DNA of 64,000 nucleotides from positions 1 to 64,000 of the forward strand of contig NZ_JAJGSX010000018.1 in assembly GCF_021245725.1 (NCBI RefSeq), given 5' to 3'. Shown here in pieces: positions 1 through 7,847 of the stretch (its first letter is position 1; each line of letters opens with the position of its first letter). This stretch comes from Pseudonocardia sp. TRM90224 (GTDB lineage Bacteria; Actinomycetota; Actinomycetes; Mycobacteriales; Pseudonocardiaceae). Under the pieces are notes generated by a model, which ran no database searches, was not told the DNA's origin, and was given only the letters and a program-made list of their open reading frames with translations. Made by a program: the position numbers and the translations under genes.

Positions 1-90
1 AGCGCCCTTCATCGCAGCGCCCTTCATCGCAGCGCCCTTCATCGCAGCGCCCTTCATCGCAGCGCCCTTCATCGCAGCGCCCTTCATCGC
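1..90. repeat. 15-bp tandem repeat, six perfect copies
   Basis: Six identical head-to-tail copies of AGCGCCCTTCATCGC start at the first base, so the array probably continues outside the window. On the minus strand each unit reads GCG ATG AAG GGC GCT, open in that frame (a five-residue AMKGA period) with one ATG per unit. In the frame of the upstream methyltransferase every unit contains TGA, and that gene ends in the last unit. The array could be the repetitive N-terminus of a downstream minus-strand gene or a non-coding satellite; the sequence here cannot decide. Confidence 0.95.
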
Positions 91-965
91 AGGGCTCCCG
101 GCAGTGCGAGCAGATCGGTGTGCCCGACGGTCGCCCGCAGCCCACCTTCCGCGTGGGTGGCGAGCTTGCGCTGCAGGTACGCGCCCGCATAGGGGGCGAG
201 CACCGGCCGCTGCTCGCAGGCGGCGTCGATCCATCCACGCAGCCACTCCTCCAGCAGCGCCGGGTTGGCCCGCCCGAGCGTCCAGGGGCTCGACGCGGCG
301 TGCAGCCGCATACCGCGCGAGCGGAACGCCGTCGCCGCGAACTCCGGCGCGTCCGGGCCGAGCAGGCGTCGCCCGTCGACGGTCCGGCGCTGGTGCTCGT
401 CGAACGCCGAAGCGAACTCGGCGTCGAGCGCGTCACCCGGCGCGAACGCGACCCGGCCGGCGACCGACAGCGTCAGCAGCGCGGGCGTCCCGGTCTCGGC
501 GCAGATCGACGCGAGCGCGTCGACCTCCTCGCCGGTGAGGATGTCCAGCAGCGCCGACGCCGTCACCAGCGACGTCCCGGCGAGGTCGGTCGTGGAGAGG
601 CCGCCGAGGTCACCGGCGTGCGTGGTCGCGCCGACCGGCCGCCCGTCCGCCCCGACGGCCGGCATGTTCGCCGCAGCGAGCGCCAGCAGGTCGGTGTCGC
701 GGTCGTGCAGCACCCACTCCTGCGGACCGTCGAGCTGCGGGGCGAGCCAGCGCCCCATCGAGCCGGTCCCGCAACCGAGGTCGCGGACGGTGAGCGGGCC
801 ACCGCCGAGGTGCTCGCGCAGGACGTCGACCAGCTGCGTCGCGCGCGCCGCGGCGTCGGCGGGCTCACGCAGCGCGAGCCACTCGGGCGCGCAGATCGGG
901 GAGCCGGGGACGCTGTGGCGGGCCGCCCACTCCGGCGTCACGGGGTCAGGACTCTGGCCAGGCAT
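84..965 (-). CDS. class I SAM-dependent methyltransferase
   Basis: The 293-residue protein has a Rossmann-type methyltransferase core. Motif I is DLGCGTGSMGRWL near residue 63, followed by the acidic HDRDTD that would hold the SAM ribose. The C-terminal third has no motif I recognise; the substrate is unknown. The ATG start lies inside the end of the upstream glycosyltransferase gene (28-base overlap), so the two are translationally linked. It is last in a four-gene minus-strand run of dehydrogenase, pterin-synthase-like protein, glycosyltransferase and methyltransferase, which suggests methylation of a small glycosylated metabolite or lipid headgroup rather than nucleic acid. Its stop codon is inside the last unit of a 15-bp tandem repeat. 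Confidence 0.85.
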   Translation of the reverse strand: MPGQSPDPVTPEWAARHSVPGSPICAPEWLALREPADAAARATQLVDVLREHLGGGPLTVRDLGCGTGSMGRWLAPQLDGPQEWVLHDRDTDLLALAAANMPAVGADGRPVGATTHAGDLGGLSTTDLAGTSLVTASALLDILTGEEVDALASICAETGTPALLTLSVAGRVAFAPGDALDAEFASAFDEHQRRTVDGRRLLGPDAPEFAATAFRSRGMRLHAASSPWTLGRANPALLEEWLRGWIDAACEQRPVLAPYAGAYLQRKLATHAEGGLRATVGHTDLLALPGALR

Positions 966-2014
966 CGGGAGGTCACCTCCCAGCCGGTGACGGTGGCGCG
1001 CCGCGCGCGGGCGGCGTTGCGCAGGGAGCGGCGCAGGTCGCGCTGGGTGAGCCAGCGGCGCAGGCCCTCGGCGAGCGCGGTGACGTCGGAGGGCCGCACG
1101 ACGATTCCGGGCACCTGGCCGTCAGGGGTGTGGCCGAGCGCGTCCGGCACGCCGTCGACGTCGGCGGCGAGCACCGGGAGGCCGCGCGCGAGCGCCTCGA
1201 TCACCACCATCCCGTACGACTCCGCGCGCGACGGGACGACCAGCAGGTCGGCAGCGGCGAACGTGCTCGCGAGCCGCTCGCCGACCAGCGGGCCCGCAAG
1301 CAGCACGCGCTCGCCCAGGCCGTGCGCGTCGATGAGCCGCTGCACGGTCTCGACGTGCGCCGGGTCGCGCCGCAGCGGCCCGACGAGCAGGCAGCTCCAT
1401 TCGAGGTCGGCCACCGCCGCGAGCGCCTCGACGAGCAGGTCCTGGCCCTTCGTCGGGGTGACCGACCCGACGCACAGCAGCCGCGTCGAGCCCGCCGCGC
1501 TCGCGAGTGGCGCGGGATCGGCGCCGGGGGTCACGACGTGCACGCGGTCGGCGGGGATGTCGTGCACCTCGGCCAGGCGGCGGGCCGCCCACGGGCTGGT
1601 CGTCACGATCGCAGCGGCCGAGGTCAGCGTCGCCTTCTCGGCCGCCGCGAGCTCGGCGGCGAGCGCCGGCGCGAGCCCACGCTCGTCGGCGAGCGGCAGG
1701 TGCACCAGCACGACCAGCCGCAGCCGCTCGGCGTGCGGGGTGATGACGTCGGGGACCCCGCAGGCGACCAGCCCGTCGAGGAGCACGACCGCGCCGTCGG
1801 GGAGCGCCGCGAGCCGGTCGCCCAGCTCGGTGCGCGCCGCGGTGTCGGGCCGCGGCCACGCGCCGTCGACGGGGATCCGGCGCACCGGACGTCCCGCTGC
1901 GGGCAGCCCGAGGCAGATCCGGCGGTCGTAGACGTTGCCGCCGCTGGGCAGCTCCGGGTCGTCGATGTCACCGGGGACGACGACGTGCACCGGCGGCGTC
2001 GTCGGCAGGGTCAC
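938..2014 (-). CDS. GT4-family glycosyltransferase
   Basis: The 358-residue GT-B fold enzyme carries the hallmark C-terminal donor-binding segment ESYGMVVIEALARGLPV near residue 262, with the EX7E glutamates of retaining GT4 transferases. The middle has the typical LLCVGSVTPTKGQD turn that starts the C-terminal Rossmann domain. Family knowledge predicts transfer of a sugar from a nucleotide donor at the cytoplasmic membrane face; donor and acceptor are not deducible. The start is GTG, overlapping the stop of the pterin-synthase-like gene as GTGA. Neighbours (CDP-alcohol phosphatidyltransferase, dehydrogenase, methyltransferase) make a glycolipid or glycosylated cofactor plausible. Confidence 0.88.
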   Translation of the reverse strand: MTLPTTPPVHVVVPGDIDDPELPSGGNVYDRRICLGLPAAGRPVRRIPVDGAWPRPDTAARTELGDRLAALPDGAVVLLDGLVACGVPDVITPHAERLRLVVLVHLPLADERGLAPALAAELAAAEKATLTSAAAIVTTSPWAARRLAEVHDIPADRVHVVTPGADPAPLASAAGSTRLLCVGSVTPTKGQDLLVEALAAVADLEWSCLLVGPLRRDPAHVETVQRLIDAHGLGERVLLAGPLVGERLASTFAAADLLVVPSRAESYGMVVIEALARGLPVLAADVDGVPDALGHTPDGQVPGIVVRPSDVTALAEGLRRWLTQRDLRRSLRNAARARRATVTGWEVTSRCLARVLTP

Positions 2015-2409
2015 AGCTCACGCTCGTACGCGGCCCAGGCGACGTGCGACTCGTGCAGCGTCACGGTGATGCCGGCGAGCCCGTGGGCGCCTTCGCCGAG
2101 CGCGCCGGCGTGCACCCGGTCGGCCAGCTGGTCGGCGATCACCTTCGCGAGGAACTCCGTGGAGGTGTTGATGCCGGCGAACGCGGGCTCGTCGTCGAGG
2201 TTGCGGTAGTTGAGGTCCGCGAGAACCTCCCCGAGCTGCGTGGTCGCCAGCCCGATGTCGACGACGATGTTGTCGGCGTCGAGCTCGGCCCTGCGGAAGC
2301 TCGCGTCCACCACGAACGTCGCTCCGTGCAGCTTCTGCGCAGGTCCGAAGACCTCGCCGCGGAAGCTGTGCGCGACCATCACGTGGTCGCGGACGGTGAT
2401 GGTGAACAA
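2011..2409 (-). CDS. 6-pyruvoyl-tetrahydropterin synthase / QueD-fold protein, atypical active site
   Basis: The 132-residue protein belongs to the PTPS/6-carboxytetrahydropterin synthase fold: VAHSF near residue 12, LHGATF near 27, TSTEFLA in the middle and a C-terminal LHES. I start it at a TTG with GGAGG seven bases upstream; an ATG 63 bases further up would overlap the preceding gene and lacks a ribosome site. Canonical family members have a catalytic Cys just before HGH; here the segment reads AQKLHGATF, so both the Cys and the second metal-ligand His are replaced. The chemistry is therefore probably not that of QueD or PTPS. Its coding sequence abuts the glycosyltransferase (GTGA overlap), which suggests a dedicated pathway step. 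Confidence 0.8.
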   Translation of the reverse strand: MFTITVRDHVMVAHSFRGEVFGPAQKLHGATFVVDASFRRAELDADNIVVDIGLATTQLGEVLADLNYRNLDDEPAFAGINTSTEFLAKVIADQLADRVHAGALGEGAHGLAGITVTLHESHVAWAAYEREL

Positions 2410-2438
2410 GTCGGGCCTCCGCTGGGATTGCCGGGCGA

Positions 2439-3422
2439 TCACGGTCCTTCTTCGTACGTGACACGGACGCACAGCGCGGTCGGTTCACCCGTTGCGAGTG
2501 TGTGCAGGAGCACAGGGAGGTCGTCGAAGGCGCACTCGCCCGTGACCAGGGCGTCGAACCGGTCGTCGGCGAGCAGGCGCAGCGCGACCGCCATCCGATC
2601 GGAGTAGGAGCGACGGGCGCGGCGCGCGGGCGAGACCATCCCGACCTGGCTGCTGCGGATCACCAGCCGCCGGGAGTGGAAGGCCTCACCGAGCGGGATG
2701 CTGACCCGCCGGTCGCCGTACCAGCTCAGCTCGAGGATCTCGCCCTCGACGCCGACCAGTTCCAGCGACCGCGCGAGCCCCGCTTCAGTGGCGCTCGCGT
2801 GCACGACGAGGTCGCAGTCGCCGTCGGCCGCTTCCGGTGTCACGTGGGTGACGCCGAGCGCAGCGGCCACGGCCGCCCGGCTCGGGTCCGGGTCGACCAG
2901 CTGGACCCGCGCGCCTGGGATGCCCGCGGCCACGGCGGCGACGCTGCAGCCCACCATGCCGCCGCCGACCACGGCGATGCGGTCGCCGACCAGCGGCGCG
3001 GCGTCCCACAAAGCGTTCACGGCCGTCTCCACTGTGCCCGCAAGCACAGCGCGCGCGGGAGTGACGTCGGCCGGCAACGGCGTCACGGCGGACGCCGGGA
3101 CCACATACTCGGTCTGGTGCGGGTAGAGGCAGAACACGGTGCGTCCGGCGAGCTCGCCGGGCCCCTGTTCGACGACGCCCACGTTCAGGTACCCGTACTT
3201 GACGGGCGCCGGGAACTCGCCCTCCTGGAACGGCGCCCGCATCGCGGAGCGCTGGCTCTCGGGAACGCCCCCGCGGAACACGAGCGTCTCCGTCCCCCGG
3301 CTCACCCCGGAGAACAGCGTCCTGACCAGCACGTCGTCCGGACCCGGCGGGGGCAGCGGAGCGGTCCGGATCTCACCTTCACCCGGTGCGCGGAGCCAGA
3401 ACGAGCGCGCGGTGCGGTCCAC
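2439..3422 (-). CDS. MDR-type (zinc alcohol dehydrogenase-like) oxidoreductase
   Basis: This 327-residue medium-chain dehydrogenase/reductase has an N-terminal GroES-like half (GVSRGTETLVFRGGVP, KYGYLNVGVVEQGPGE) and a nucleotide-binding GGGMVGCSVAAVA near residue 153. The usual zinc-binding Cys/His set is not evident, so a zinc-independent member is possible. The start is a GTG with GAGGAGGAG just upstream. It is first in the minus-strand four-gene unit and diverges from the CDP-alcohol phosphatidyltransferase across 68 bases. Likely oxidises or reduces an intermediate of the same unidentified pathway. Confidence 0.85.
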   Translation of the reverse strand: MDRTARSFWLRAPGEGEIRTAPLPPPGPDDVLVRTLFSGVSRGTETLVFRGGVPESQRSAMRAPFQEGEFPAPVKYGYLNVGVVEQGPGELAGRTVFCLYPHQTEYVVPASAVTPLPADVTPARAVLAGTVETAVNALWDAAPLVGDRIAVVGGGMVGCSVAAVAAGIPGARVQLVDPDPSRAAVAAALGVTHVTPEAADGDCDLVVHASATEAGLARSLELVGVEGEILELSWYGDRRVSIPLGEAFHSRRLVIRSSQVGMVSPARRARRSYSDRMAVALRLLADDRFDALVTGECAFDDLPVLLHTLATGEPTALCVRVTYEEGP

Positions 3423-3490
3423 GTCTCCTCCTCACGTGTGAACCCACGCGGCACGGGATACGTGCTGATGGACGTGGACACGGAGCTTCG

Positions 3491-4219
3491 ATGATCACCA
3501 TAGCCCGACCGGCACCCACCGCTGGGGTGGAACTGGCGACCGCCGCGCTCGCCCAGCTGGTCATGCTCGCAGGGCTCGCGGCAGGCGCCGGGACCGGCGC
3601 TGTCGGCCTGCTCGCAGGCGCCGCGTACGCCGCCGCGCTGCTGGCGCTGCTCGGCAAGGCGATGCGCGCGGCCCGCCGGCAGGCGCTCGGCCCGGCCGAC
3701 GTCGTGACGCTCGCGAGGGCGCTCTTGGTGGGCGCGGTGACGGCGCTGGTCGTCGAGGGCATGGTCACCGGGACGACCCCGGTGCTCGTGCTCGTCGCGG
3801 TCGCGTCCGTGGCGCTCGCGCTCGACGCCGTCGACGGCAAGGTGGCCCGCCGCAGCGGCACGGTTTCGTCGCTGGGCGCCCGGTTCGACATGGAGGTCGA
3901 CGCGTTCCTGGTGCTGGTGCTGAGCGTGCACGTCGCGCTGAGCCTCGGGCCGTGGGTGCTCGCGATCGGCCTGATGCGCTACCTGTTCGTCGCGGCGAGC
4001 TGGGTGTTCCCCTGGCTGCGCGGCTCGCTGCCGCCCAACTACGCGGCGAAGACGGTGGCCGCGCTGCAGGGGATCGTGCTGGTCGTCGCGGCGTCGCAGC
4101 TGCTCACGCCGCCCTGGACGGCCGTGCTGGTCGGGGCCGCGCTCGCGGCGCTGTGCTGGTCGTTCGGGCGCGACGTCCGGCGGCTGTGGCTGCGGACGGC
4201 GCTCCGGGCCGCCGGGTAG
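3491..4219 (+). CDS. CDP-alcohol phosphatidyltransferase
   Basis: This 242-residue polytopic membrane protein has the diagnostic motif D-x2-DG-x2-AR-x8-G-x3-D-x3-D, seen as LDAVDGKVAR, then G, then FDMEVD (about residues 115-138). The family uses CDP-activated lipids or CDP-alcohols to form phosphodiester-linked head groups. I choose the ATG at 3491 preceded by GGAGC; a longer upstream frame has no membrane-like sequence. The gene is divergent from the dehydrogenase of the neighbouring unit and shares its short promoter region, so the two probably serve the same product. Substrate unknown. Confidence 0.9.
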   Translation: MITIARPAPTAGVELATAALAQLVMLAGLAAGAGTGAVGLLAGAAYAAALLALLGKAMRAARRQALGPADVVTLARALLVGAVTALVVEGMVTGTTPVLVLVAVASVALALDAVDGKVARRSGTVSSLGARFDMEVDAFLVLVLSVHVALSLGPWVLAIGLMRYLFVAASWVFPWLRGSLPPNYAAKTVAALQGIVLVVAASQLLTPPWTAVLVGAALAALCWSFGRDVRRLWLRTALRAAG

Positions 4220-4228
4220 CGCGCTGGG

Positions 4229-4302
4229 GAGGGCAGGAAAGCCACTTTCCTGCCCTGTGAGGGCCGGAAAGTGGCTTTGCTGCCCTCGCGTGCGGAACGC
4301 AC
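4229..4302. repeat. class B nested palindrome with hairpin head
   Basis: A 59-bp body (4229-4287) is made of two small hairpins, GGAAAGCCACTTTCC and GGAAAGTGGCTTTGC, that are also inverted copies of each other, so it can fold as a cruciform or one long stem. Next to it lies the head palindrome GTGCGGAACGCAC (4290-4302). It begins ten bases after the phosphatidyltransferase stop. Related copies lie near 6.5, 12.6, 12.85, 13.12, 25.2, 25.35 and 37.95 kb. No T-run follows, so a classical intrinsic terminator is not shown. Confidence 0.9.
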
Positions 4303-4417
4303 CCAACGCCTTCGCAGCGCGACTCCCGCCGGCCCGAACGTCACCCCGTAAATCCGTTTGCCGCCCGGTCGCCCGGCTGGTGCACTGCCGTCACCAGCCG
4401 ACCGACGGGGGATCGTC

Positions 4418-4528
4418 ATGCGAGCAACGTTCATGTCCAACCAGAAGGGACTGACCACCAACCCGAAGGACATGACGTTCCGTGACCACCCTCAACCTGG
4501 GCATCCTCGCGCATGTCGACGCCGGTAA
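4418..4528 (+). CDS. possible 36-residue leader peptide of the ribosome protection gene
   Basis: A short frame starts at an ATG with GGGGGA five bases upstream and encodes 36 residues beginning MRATFMSNQKG and ending in RACRRR. It overlaps the GTG start of the downstream GTPase gene by 47 bases in another frame, so ribosomes on it would cover the next gene's ribosome site. Translated leaders that sense ribosome stalling are known upstream of several ribosome-targeting resistance genes. Here only the good ribosome site, the overlap and the arginine-rich end support the idea. Confidence 0.4.
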   Translation: MRATFMSNQKGLTTNPKDMTFRDHPQPGHPRACRRR

Positions 4529-6485
4529 GACCAGCCTGACCGAGCGGCTGCTGCACACCGCCGGGGTCATCGACGAGATCGGCAGCGTCGACGGCGGCAG
4601 CACGCAGACCGACTCGCTGGCGCTCGAGCGCCGGCGCGGGATCACGATCAAGTCGGCCGTCGTCTCGTTCGAGGTCGGCGGCGCCACCGTCAACCTGATC
4701 GACACCCCCGGTCACCCGGACTTCATCGCCGAGGTCGAGCGCGTGCTGAACGTGCTCGACGGCGCGGTGCTCGTCGTCTCGGCCGTCGAGGGTGTGCAGG
4801 CGCAGACGCGGGTGCTCATGCGCACGCTGCAGCGCCTCCGCATCCCGACGCTGATCTTCGTCAACAAGGTCGACCGCTCGCTGGCCGACCCGGCCGCCGT
4901 GTTCGGTTCGATCAAGGGGCGGCTCACCCCGTCTGTCGTCGCCATGGGCTCGGTGACCGGGGCCGGCACGCGCGACGCGGTCGCCGAGCCGGCGCACGAC
5001 CTCGTCGACGCGCTGACGGACGTGCTCGCCCAGCACGACGACGAAGTGCTCGCGGCCTACGTCGACGGCCGCCCTCTCGGGCCTTTCGAGCTGCGGAAAC
5101 GGCTTGTCGCGCAGGTGCGCGAGACGCGCGTGCACCCGGTCTTCTTCGGTTCGGCCATCACCGGGACGGGCGTCGACGCGCTGGTCGACGGCATCACGGA
5201 GCTCCTGCCGCGCGCCGATGCCGACCCGGACGGCCCGGTGTCGGGTGTCGTGTTCAAGGTCGAGCGCGGCCCGGCCGGCGACAAGATCGCGTACGTCCGA
5301 ATGGCGTCCGGGACGGTTCAGGTGCGCGACCGCGTCCCGCTGCACCAGCCCGCCGTCGCGGAACCGGCGGCGGGCAAGGTCACCGCGATCAGCCTGTTCG
5401 ACCGCGGCGCTGCCGTGCCGGCGTCCACCCTTCCGGCCGGGCGGATCGGCAAGCTGTGGGGCCTCACCGGCGTCCGGATCGGCGACACGATCGGCTCTCC
5501 GGCACCCGACGCGCCCGCGCACCACTTCGCGCCGCCGACGCTGGAGACCGTCGTGCTGCCGGTTCGCAACGGCGCGCTCGGCGCGCTGCACGCCGCGCTG
5601 AGCCAGCTGACGGAGCAGGACCCGCTCATCGACCTGCGGCAGGACGACGTGCGCGGCGAGGTGTCCGTCTCGCTCTACGGGGAAGTGCAGAAGGAGGTCG
5701 TCCAGGAGACGCTCGCGACCGAGTACGGCATCGACGTCACATTCCGCGAGACAACCACGATCTGCGTCGAGCGCCCCGCCGGCCCCGGCGCCGCCGTCGA
5801 GATCATCTCGAAGGCGCCCAACCCGTTCCTCGCCAGCGTCGGGCTGCGGGTCGAGCCGGGCCCGCTCGACTCGGGTGTGGAGTTCCGGCTGGGCGTCGAG
5901 CTGGGGTCGATGCCCATGGCGTTCTTCACCGCGGTGCGCGAGACCGTCGCCGAGACGCTGCAGCAGGGCCTGCACGGTTGGCGGGTGACCGACTGCGTGG
6001 TCACGATGACGCACTCGGGCTACTACGCCAGGCAGAGCCACTCGCACGGCACGTTCGACAAGAGCATGTCGAGCACGGCGGGCGACTTCCGCAACCTCAC
6101 CCCGCTGGTGCTGATGGCCGCGCTCGCCGAGGCCGGCACGGTCGTGCACGAGCCGATGAACCGTTTCACGCTCGAGCTGCCCGCGGACCTGCTCGGACCG
6201 GTCACGCCCGTGCTGGCCCGCATGCGTGCGGTGCCGCGCGAGACCACGTGGCGCGGCTCGGCCTGCGTCGTCGAGGGCGAGGTGCCGGCGGCCATGGTGC
6301 ACGTCCTGCAGCTGCAGCTCCCGTCCCTGACCCGCGGGGAAGGGGTGCTGGAGAGTGCGTTCGAGCGGTACGTCCCCGTCACCGGCCCGGTGCCGGACCG
6401 CCCCCGCACCGACCACAACCCTCTCGACCGCGAGGAGTACCTCCTCCAGGTCGTCCGCCGAACGGCAACGGGAGGACGCCCCTGA
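4482..6485 (+). CDS. tetracycline-resistance-type ribosome protection protein (OtrA/TetM family)
   Basis: This 667-residue translational GTPase is an EF-G paralogue. G motifs are AHVDAGKTS (residue 10), RRRGITIKSA, DTPGH, NKVD and GSA. Domains II to V follow, and the C-terminus PLDREEYLLQVVRR resembles OtrA-type proteins of actinomycetes. Family members bind the 70S A-site region and eject tetracycline using GTP. The length matches OtrA and is shorter than EF-G. The start is GTG with GAAGGA eleven bases upstream. It stands alone between two class B palindromes, with a possible leader frame in front. Intrinsic resistance or a ribosome-rescue role are both possible; no tetracycline cluster is nearby. 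Confidence 0.88.
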   Translation: MTTLNLGILAHVDAGKTSLTERLLHTAGVIDEIGSVDGGSTQTDSLALERRRGITIKSAVVSFEVGGATVNLIDTPGHPDFIAEVERVLNVLDGAVLVVSAVEGVQAQTRVLMRTLQRLRIPTLIFVNKVDRSLADPAAVFGSIKGRLTPSVVAMGSVTGAGTRDAVAEPAHDLVDALTDVLAQHDDEVLAAYVDGRPLGPFELRKRLVAQVRETRVHPVFFGSAITGTGVDALVDGITELLPRADADPDGPVSGVVFKVERGPAGDKIAYVRMASGTVQVRDRVPLHQPAVAEPAAGKVTAISLFDRGAAVPASTLPAGRIGKLWGLTGVRIGDTIGSPAPDAPAHHFAPPTLETVVLPVRNGALGALHAALSQLTEQDPLIDLRQDDVRGEVSVSLYGEVQKEVVQETLATEYGIDVTFRETTTICVERPAGPGAAVEIISKAPNPFLASVGLRVEPGPLDSGVEFRLGVELGSMPMAFFTAVRETVAETLQQGLHGWRVTDCVVTMTHSGYYARQSHSHGTFDKSMSSTAGDFRNLTPLVLMAALAEAGTVVHEPMNRFTLELPADLLGPVTPVLARMRAVPRETTWRGSACVVEGEVPAAMVHVLQLQLPSLTRGEGVLESAFERYVPVTGPVPDRPRTDHNPLDREEYLLQVVRRTATGGRP

Positions 6486-6510
6486 CCCCGCAAACGGAAC
6501 ACCCGGGATA

Positions 6511-6582
6511 TGCCTGGAAAGCCACTTTCCCAGCGCCACAGGCCGGGAAAGTGGCTTTCCAGGCAACACGTGCGGAACGCAC
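6511..6582. repeat. class B nested palindrome with hairpin head
   Basis: Arms 6511-6530 and 6546-6565 are perfect 20-bp inverted repeats beginning TGCCTGGAAAGCC. Each arm contains its own small palindrome, GGAAAGCCACTTTCC or its complement. The head GTGCGGAACGCAC follows at 6570-6582, in the same position as in the copy at 4290. The outer bases (TGCCTGG) differ from the GAGGGCAGG of other copies but are compensated on the other arm, so the pairing is conserved rather than the sequence. It lies between convergent genes. Confidence 0.92.
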
Positions 6583-6590
6583 GCATCGCC

Positions 6591-7250
6591 CTACCCCGCG
6601 ACGTCCGCGACGGGCGGCCCCTCGCTCGACGGCACGAAGGCGAACTGGTGGGCGGAGAGCTCTCGCTCCGCCAGCACCGGGTCGCCGGAGGTCAGCGCGG
6701 CGTAGACGGGCAGGTGGCTCAGTGCCGCCTGCACGGCGTCGATCTCGGTGTGCGCGAGCGCCATCAACGTCATCACCTCGATGCCGAGCGACTCCCACGC
6801 CCTGCTCAGCGAGTCGTTCCCGGCCAGCGTGATGATCCGACGGTGGAAGGCCGTGCACGCGGTGGCGAGGGCGATCCGGTTGCCGCCCCGCGCGACGCTC
6901 TCCATCTGCTCCATCTGGTCGAGCAGCTCGTCGTCGGCGGTGAGCCCGCCCTCGGCGATGAGCCGTCCGGCGATGCCCTCCAGCGCCGCGCGCACCGGCA
7001 CGGCGTCGGTGAGGTCCTTCTCGGTCAGGTCGCGGACGCGCGTGCCGACGTGGATGCGCGTCTCCAGCAACCCGACGGCGGCGAGCTTGCGGAACGCCTC
7101 CCGCACCGGGGTCTGGCTCGTGCCGAGCCGCTCGGCGATCTCCAGCTCACGCACCGGGGCACCAGGGGCCAGCCGCCCCTGGGCGATCTCCATCACGATG
7201 TGGTCGCGCACCTGATCGGCGAGCGTGATGCGAGGCAGTCGGCTGGACAT
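6591..7250 (-). CDS. GntR-family regulator, FCD-domain (FadR) subgroup
   Basis: The 219-residue protein has an N-terminal winged helix (ADQVRDHIVMEIAQGRL, then GTSQTPVREAFRKLAAVGL) and a helical C-terminal FCD ligand domain with conserved polar residues such as FHRRI. FCD regulators usually bind small carboxylates and repress neighbouring catabolic genes. I start at the ATG at 7250; the longer frame upstream is not GntR-like and runs antisense to the next gene. It diverges from the GMC dehydrogenase pair across about 100 bases that hold a perfect palindrome and a good promoter, so it most likely controls that pair. Confidence 0.88.
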   Translation of the reverse strand: MSSRLPRITLADQVRDHIVMEIAQGRLAPGAPVRELEIAERLGTSQTPVREAFRKLAAVGLLETRIHVGTRVRDLTEKDLTDAVPVRAALEGIAGRLIAEGGLTADDELLDQMEQMESVARGGNRIALATACTAFHRRIITLAGNDSLSRAWESLGIEVMTLMALAHTEIDAVQAALSHLPVYAALTSGDPVLAERELSAHQFAFVPSSEGPPVADVAG

Positions 7251-7267
7251 GGTTCGCACATCGTACG

Positions 7268-7310
7268 TTATCGATAATGCTTGACACATGATCTCGGCCG
7301 TTCCTACGCT
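7268..7310 (+). promoter_or_regulatory. promoter and palindromic operator of the GMC dehydrogenase operon
   Basis: TTATCGATAA (7268-7277) is a perfect 10-bp palindrome. Directly after it comes TTGACA (7281-7286), an 18-base spacer and TACGCT (7305-7310), a reasonable sigma-70-type promoter pointing to the dehydrogenase genes. The palindrome lies between the two divergent genes and is the best operator candidate for the GntR protein. The match is by eye only. Confidence 0.55.
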
Positions 7311-7352
7311 GCGACGGCAGCGCTGCGGTTGCACGTTCGAGCGGAGGATGCC

Positions 7353-7847
7353 GTGGGCAGCGAGACCGTCTTCTCCGAGCGGCAGAGCGCGCTCCTCGTC
7401 GTGGTGGCGAAAGGGCTCTATCCGCATCCCGGGCTCGCCGAGGCACCGTACCGCCGCGTCATCGAGAAGATCACCGAACAGGCGGCGGCAGCGCCTGACC
7501 TCGCCGAGACGCTGCGCACGGGCATCGACGATCTCTCCCCTTGGATCCTCGACAACTGCGGGATCGGGCAGCCCGCCTTCGAAGCACGCCTGCGCCGGAT
7601 CGAGCGCACGGAGTTCTTCCGCACCCTGCTCCCGCTGGTCGCGTGGCACCTCTACGACGATCCCGAGACGCGCGCGCACATCGGCTATCCCGGCGCCTCG
7701 TACGCCGAGGGCGGCTACCTCCACCGCGGCTTCGACGACCTGCGCTGGCTCCCGGAACCCCGGATCGACGAGCCGGACGAACCGCTCGTCGAGATCGGCC
7801 CGCTCCCCTACCCGCTGGACGCGACCCATGACGTGACCGTCTCATGA
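7353..7847 (+). CDS. small subunit of a GMC dehydrogenase (gluconate 2-dehydrogenase subunit 3-like)
   Basis: This 164-residue helical protein has the pattern of the subunit-3 family that partners GMC flavoproteins: FSERQSALLVVVAKGLYPH near the start and HRGFDDLRWLPEP near the end. I start at the GTG preceded by GGAGG five bases upstream; the frame extends further up but would include the promoter. Its stop overlaps the start of the GMC subunit as ATGA, so the two are made together. No Tat or Sec signal is visible, unlike periplasmic gluconate dehydrogenases, so this complex may be cytoplasmic or exported by an unseen partner. Family assignment is moderate. Confidence 0.68.
   Translation: MGSETVFSERQSALLVVVAKGLYPHPGLAEAPYRRVIEKITEQAAAAPDLAETLRTGIDDLSPWILDNCGIGQPAFEARLRRIERTEFFRTLLPLVAWHLYDDPETRAHIGYPGASYAEGGYLHRGFDDLRWLPEPRIDEPDEPLVEIGPLPYPLDATHDVTVS

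Noticed and set aside
1..90. CRISPR-like array
   Set aside because: Units are contiguous 15-mers without spacers and no cas gene is near.
120..1931. Long open frames antisense to the methyltransferase and glycosyltransferase genes
   Set aside because: They are GC-skew shadows with Arg/Ala/Pro-rich composition and no ribosome site, and they oppose well-supported genes.
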